Assembly (NCBI GenBank): GCA_013138675.1
Contig: WTCH01000217.1
Span: 1-16,715 of the forward strand
DNA from: Woeseiaceae bacterium
GTDB taxonomy: Bacteria; Pseudomonadota; Gammaproteobacteria; Steroidobacterales; Woeseiaceae
Direction: 5' to 3'
DNA length: 16,715 nt
Shown: one piece after another, positions 13,868-16,715 of the stretch
Layout of the letters: every line of letters starts with the position of its first letter
How positions within the stretch are numbered: position 1 is the stretch's first letter
Program-made: the position numbers and the translations under genes
Notes under the pieces: generated by a model
What the model was told of the DNA's origin: nothing
The model's database searches: none
Seen by the model: the letters and a program-made list of their open reading frames with translations, nothing else

Positions 13868-13962
13868 TTTTTCCTCTTTCGGATCAAAGCCACCCGACCA
13901 GCGGTGTGGCAAGAGTTTACAGTCTTTCGACCGACCCACCCTTCGTGGCAGGGACGCGCATC
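13868..13962 (-). promoter_or_regulatory. rpsF leader region
   Basis: Ninety-five bases between the rlmB stop and the rpsF start. It holds the rpsF ribosome binding site and a bulged hairpin at 13889-13910, but I could not find a good promoter, so rpsF may be read from rnr/rlmB or from a promoter inside rlmB. Upstream a short CCCT/AGGG stem (about 13938-13952) is seen, without a T-run. Confidence 0.4.
13889..13910 (-). promoter_or_regulatory. Candidate S6:S18 autoregulatory leader hairpin
   Basis: On the transcript GCCAC, a bulged A, CCG, loop CTGGT, CGG and GTGGC give eight pairs with one bulge, 22 bases upstream of the rpsF ATG. Many bacteria carry a structured S6:S18-binding motif with a conserved CCG in the rpsF leader. 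Position and size fit, but the exact consensus is not clearly met, so this is a hypothesis. Confidence 0.35.
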
Positions 13963-14739
13963 CTACCCAACCGGAACAGTCGACGCAAGCCGTTGGCGGT
14001 TGATTTCGTAAAGAAAAATGCCGGTTGCCACGGAAACATTGAGGCTCGAGACCGCGCCTTGCATAGGCAGGCTCACCAGCTCGTCGCACAGGCCCTCCAG
14101 GCGCTTGCCAACGCCAGTGTGCTCACGCCCCATGATCAGCGCCAGTGGCCGGTCCAGATCCGTGTCGTACAAGGACTGCGAACCCTTGTCACTGGTGCCC
14201 AGTACGGCGACCCCATAATCTTTCAGCCAGCCCAGAACCCTGGCAAGATTGCCCACGCTAGCAAATGGCAGGGCTTCGGCGGCACCGGCTGCAACCTTGC
14301 TGACGGTCGACCCCAGCCCTGCCGCACCGTGTCGCGGTACGACAATCGCATCGACGCCCGCGGCATCAGCCGTTCGCATGCAGGCACCCAGGTTGTGTGG
14401 ATCCTGGACACCGTCGAGCAATAACAACAGCAGTTTCCGATCTCCCCCGGCCTGCAGTCGCGTCTCGACCATTGATCGTAATCCCGCCTCGTCGAGCGCC
14501 GTTGTGCGCTGCACTTCGGCGACAATGCCCTGATGCCGGGATTCGCCGCCGATTTGTGTGAGCCGCGCCCTGTTCGCCGGCTGAATCTCGATGCCGCGAC
14601 TATTGGCCTCGGTGATCAGGGCTTCGACCCGAGGGTTGGCGGTCTGGTACTCAGCGTATATTCGACGCACCTCAGAGTCTTTGGCTGCCAGCAAGGCTTC
14701 AACGGCTCTGAGTCCTGCGACGTATTGCGATTTGCTCAT
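13963..14739 (-). CDS. rlmB: 23S rRNA (guanosine-2'-O-)-methyltransferase RlmB
   Basis: A 258-residue SPOUT/TrmH-family enzyme, close to the usual 243-250. An N-terminal substrate-binding domain (YVAGLRAVEALLAA, 6-19) is followed by the knotted catalytic domain with motif 1 DGVQDPHNLGACMRTADAAG (109-128), motif 2 LIMGREHTGVGKRL (201-214) and motif 3 LPMQGAVSSLNVSVATGIFL (224-243). In E. coli RlmB methylates the 2'-OH of G2251 in the 23S rRNA P-loop using S-adenosylmethionine. Motif 2 is one residue longer than in E. coli RlmB and has His after the conserved Glu206; function is probably retained. The start ATG overlaps the rnr stop as ATGA (14739-14736), giving tight coupling, and the rnr-rlmB-rpsF order supports RlmB over TrmH or other paralogues. 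Confidence 0.95.
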   Translation of the reverse strand: MSKSQYVAGLRAVEALLAAKDSEVRRIYAEYQTANPRVEALITEANSRGIEIQPANRARLTQIGGESRHQGIVAEVQRTTALDEAGLRSMVETRLQAGGDRKLLLLLLDGVQDPHNLGACMRTADAAGVDAIVVPRHGAAGLGSTVSKVAAGAAEALPFASVGNLARVLGWLKDYGVAVLGTSDKGSQSLYDTDLDRPLALIMGREHTGVGKRLEGLCDELVSLPMQGAVSSLNVSVATGIFLYEINRQRLASTVPVG

Positions 14740-16715
14740 TTCCTGGCCACCGGTCGGAAGTCGATTTTCCGGGTTTCCATGTCCACACGCTGAACTTTGA
14801 CGCGCATCGCTTCACCCAGGCTATATTTCTTGCCAGAGCGCTCACCGACCAGCTGCTGCGAGCCAGACTCATAGTGATAGTAGTCATTCGCGAGGCTGGT
14901 CACGTGTACGAGTCCATCGATCATCAATTCACTAATTTGCACGAACAAGCCGAAATTTGTAACACCGGTGATAACGCCGTCAAACTCTTCACCGACATGA
15001 CCTTCCATGTACTCGCATTTCAGCCACGCCTCGACATCTCGTGTCGCTTCCTCGGCGCGGCGTTCATGTGCCGAGGTAATCGTCCCCAATCGCTCCATGG
15101 TTCCCGCGTCGTAGTGGTAGCGGCCCGGCTTGCCGCCGCGAATGATGTGGCGTATCGCACGGTGCACAAGTAAATCCGGGTAACGACGAATGGGTGACGT
15201 GAAGTGTGCGTAGGCATCAAGCGCCAGGCCGAAATGGCCAATATTGGTCGGCGTGTACTGCGCATGCGTCAAAGACCGCAACATCGCCATCGAGATCGAT
15301 GCGCTATCCGGCCGTCCCTTGACCTGCTGCAGCAACATATTGAATTGGCGTGGCTCAACGTGATCGGGATGCGGCACTTTAAGACCCAGGGTGAGCAGGT
15401 AAAGGCGCAACTCGTCAAAGCGATCTGCATCGTGTTTGGCGTGTACCCGGTACAGCCCGGGTATGCGGTTCTTGCGCAGGAACTTCGCCGCCTGCACGTT
15501 TGCAGCGATCATGCACTCTTCGATTAGACGGTGGGCGTCATTGCGCTCGACAACCCTGATTGCCGCAATCGATCCATCCTCACCCAACTCGAAGCGGGTA
15601 CCCGGTATGTCCAGCTCAATTGCACCGCGGCGCTGCCGCGCCTTTGCAAATGCGTTGTACAGGTCATGAAGATTACGCAGTACGGCGTGTATTTTTTTCG
15701 GTACTTCGTTGTTCGCTTTGCCGCTCAGGAAATCACCGACCTTGCTATACGTTAGCCTTGCAGAGGAATTCATGACCGCTTCGACGAACGTCGACTTGCT
15801 GACCTTGCCGTCCTTATCAATCCGCATGTCGCAAACCATACAAAGGCGGTCGACCTTTGGATTGAGCGAACACAAACCGTTGGACAACACCTCGGGCAAC
15901 ATCGGCACGACACGATCCGGGAAATACACCGATGTGCCACGTGTCGTCGCCTGTTTATCGAGGGCGGTCCCGACCTCGACGTAGTGTGCTACGTCGGCAA
16001 TCGCGACGATCAGGCGCCAGCCCTTGCCCGACGGCTCGCAGAAGACAGCATCGTCAAAATCTCGCGCATCAGCACCGTCGATCGTAATGAGGTCAACGCC
16101 GCGTAGATCGACGCGGTCTTTTTTCGCAACCTCAGGAACGTCTTTACCAAATTTCGTGATCTCTTCGCGAACCGCTTTCGGCCATCCGGTCGGGATCGCG
16201 TGTGACTCAATCGCAATATCAGTCGCGATACCCTTTTGCTTTGGATCTCCAAGGACCCGAACGACTCTACCCGTCGCCTGCTCAACGCGACTTGGATAGT
16301 CGAGAATCTCCGCGACGACGATCTGCCCGGGCTGTGCCTTAGCGGCCTCGCCTTTCGCGATCAGGATTCGATGTGAGATTCTTGAATTGTCTGGAATGAC
16401 CAGGCCGATGCCGCGCTCACGGATAAACTGGCCCGCAACCTCACGCACGCCGCGCTCCAACACTTCGACCAGGTTCCCCTCCGGCTTGCCGCGGCGGTCT
16501 TTCCCAATGATCTTGATCGCAACCCGGTCGCCATCGAACAACGGCCGCATTTCGCGGGCCGACAAGTACACGTCGTCACCGCCGCCATCGCGGATCACAA
16601 AGCCGAAGCCGTCCCTGTGACCGCTGACGGTCCCGGTAATCAGGTCCAGCTTGGCGGTAAGACAGAACTCGCTGCGGCGATTCTGGATGATCTGACCGGC
16701 CCTGACCATCTTATT
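14736..16715 (-). CDS. rnr: Ribonuclease R, 5' end cut by the window
   Basis: The frame runs from the right window edge to a TGA at 14736. The first in-frame ATG (16709) is preceded by open codons AAT-AAG, and alignment from memory with E. coli RNase R suggests about 60 N-terminal residues (the helix-turn-helix domain) lie outside. Visible, numbered from that ATG: cold-shock domain 1 (LDLITGTVSGHRDGFGFV, about 21-85), cold-shock domain 2 (about 90-155), the RNB exonuclease domain with TIDGADARDFDDAV (209-222; Asp211, 217, 219, 220 the metal/catalytic residues), SYAHFTSPIRRYPDLLVHR-like AHFTSPIRRYPDLLVHRA, and an S1 domain (about 571-654). It degrades structured RNA 3'-5', including rRNA and non-stop mRNA. 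The protein stops right after the S1 domain (FRPVARK), without the long Lys-rich tail of the E. coli enzyme. The ATGA overlap with rlmB is a typical operon junction. Confidence 0.96.
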   Translation of the reverse strand, partial: NKMVRAGQIIQNRRSEFCLTAKLDLITGTVSGHRDGFGFVIRDGGGDDVYLSAREMRPLFDGDRVAIKIIGKDRRGKPEGNLVEVLERGVREVAGQFIRERGIGLVIPDNSRISHRILIAKGEAAKAQPGQIVVAEILDYPSRVEQATGRVVRVLGDPKQKGIATDIAIESHAIPTGWPKAVREEITKFGKDVPEVAKKDRVDLRGVDLITIDGADARDFDDAVFCEPSGKGWRLIVAIADVAHYVEVGTALDKQATTRGTSVYFPDRVVPMLPEVLSNGLCSLNPKVDRLCMVCDMRIDKDGKVSKSTFVEAVMNSSARLTYSKVGDFLSGKANNEVPKKIHAVLRNLHDLYNAFAKARQRRGAIELDIPGTRFELGEDGSIAAIRVVERNDAHRLIEECMIAANVQAAKFLRKNRIPGLYRVHAKHDADRFDELRLYLLTLGLKVPHPDHVEPRQFNMLLQQVKGRPDSASISMAMLRSLTHAQYTPTNIGHFGLALDAYAHFTSPIRRYPDLLVHRAIRHIIRGGKPGRYHYDAGTMERLGTITSAHERRAEEATRDVEAWLKCEYMEGHVGEEFDGVITGVTNFGLFVQISELMIDGLVHVTSLANDYYHYESGSQQLVGERSGKKYSLGEAMRVKVQRVDMETRKIDFRPVARK

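Noticed and set aside
13868..14089. Upstream extension of the rpsF frame to 14089
   Set aside because: It runs into rlmB, has no S6 homology, and the ATG at 13867 has a good ribosome binding site and the exact family N-terminus.
16700..16715. An N-terminally truncated or short RNase R
   Set aside because: The frame stays open to the window edge (AAT-AAG before the ATG), so the missing helix-turn-helix part is explained by the window boundary, not by gene decay.

Overview
The window reads as an ordinary chromosomal segment of a gammaproteobacterium with moderately high G+C. The gene order rnr-rlmB-rpsF-rpsR-(DUF2232)-rplI-dnaB-alr and the pair ypjD-corB are both gammaproteobacterial signatures, and the proteins resemble E. 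coli/Pseudomonas-type homologues. A marine lineage such as Woeseiaceae would fit, but that is a guess from style, not a measurement. I see no plasmid, phage, insertion sequence, tRNA, rRNA or CRISPR.

Layout, left to right. (1) 1-231: 3' end of a small unrecognised Cys-containing protein gene (+). (2) 232-475: non-coding stretch with two inverted repeats, one of which looks like a REP element with a GTAG head. (3) 476-1243 (-): metallo-beta-lactamase-fold class II cyclic-nucleotide phosphodiesterase. (4) 1323-3505 (+): ypjD (CcsA-like membrane protein) and corB (DUF21/CBS/CorC_HlyC). (5) 3502-4842 (-): radA, whose stop codon shares a TTAA with that of corB. (6) 5049-8944 (+): a three-gene phospho-signalling module made of a membrane Ser/Thr kinase with a CHASE2-like sensor, a PP2C phosphatase and a double-FHA protein, closed by a perfect 30-bp hairpin. 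(7) 8984-16715 (-): a housekeeping block read leftward, rnr (5' end beyond the window), rlmB, rpsF, rpsR, DUF2232 gene, rplI, dnaB, alr.

How the genes fit together: the right-hand block serves translation (S6, S18, L9, 23S rRNA methylation, RNase R), replication (DnaB) and cell-wall precursor supply (Alr). Genes within it are tightly spaced, with ATGA (rnr/rlmB) and GTGA (dnaB/alr) overlaps. The phospho-signalling module lies in the opposite orientation between alr and radA. Kinase, phosphatase and phosphothreonine reader together form a plausible complete write-erase-read circuit, and the FHA protein carries a Thr in a context like known FHA phospho-switches.

The most noteworthy items are this signalling module, the long 30-bp-repeat-encoded Ala/Glu/Pro tail on ribosomal protein S6, the apparent lack of the Lys-rich tail on RNase R, and several hairpins at operon junctions. 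I did not find a clear-cut wholly new system; the CHASE2-kinase/PP2C/double-FHA set is the best candidate for one.
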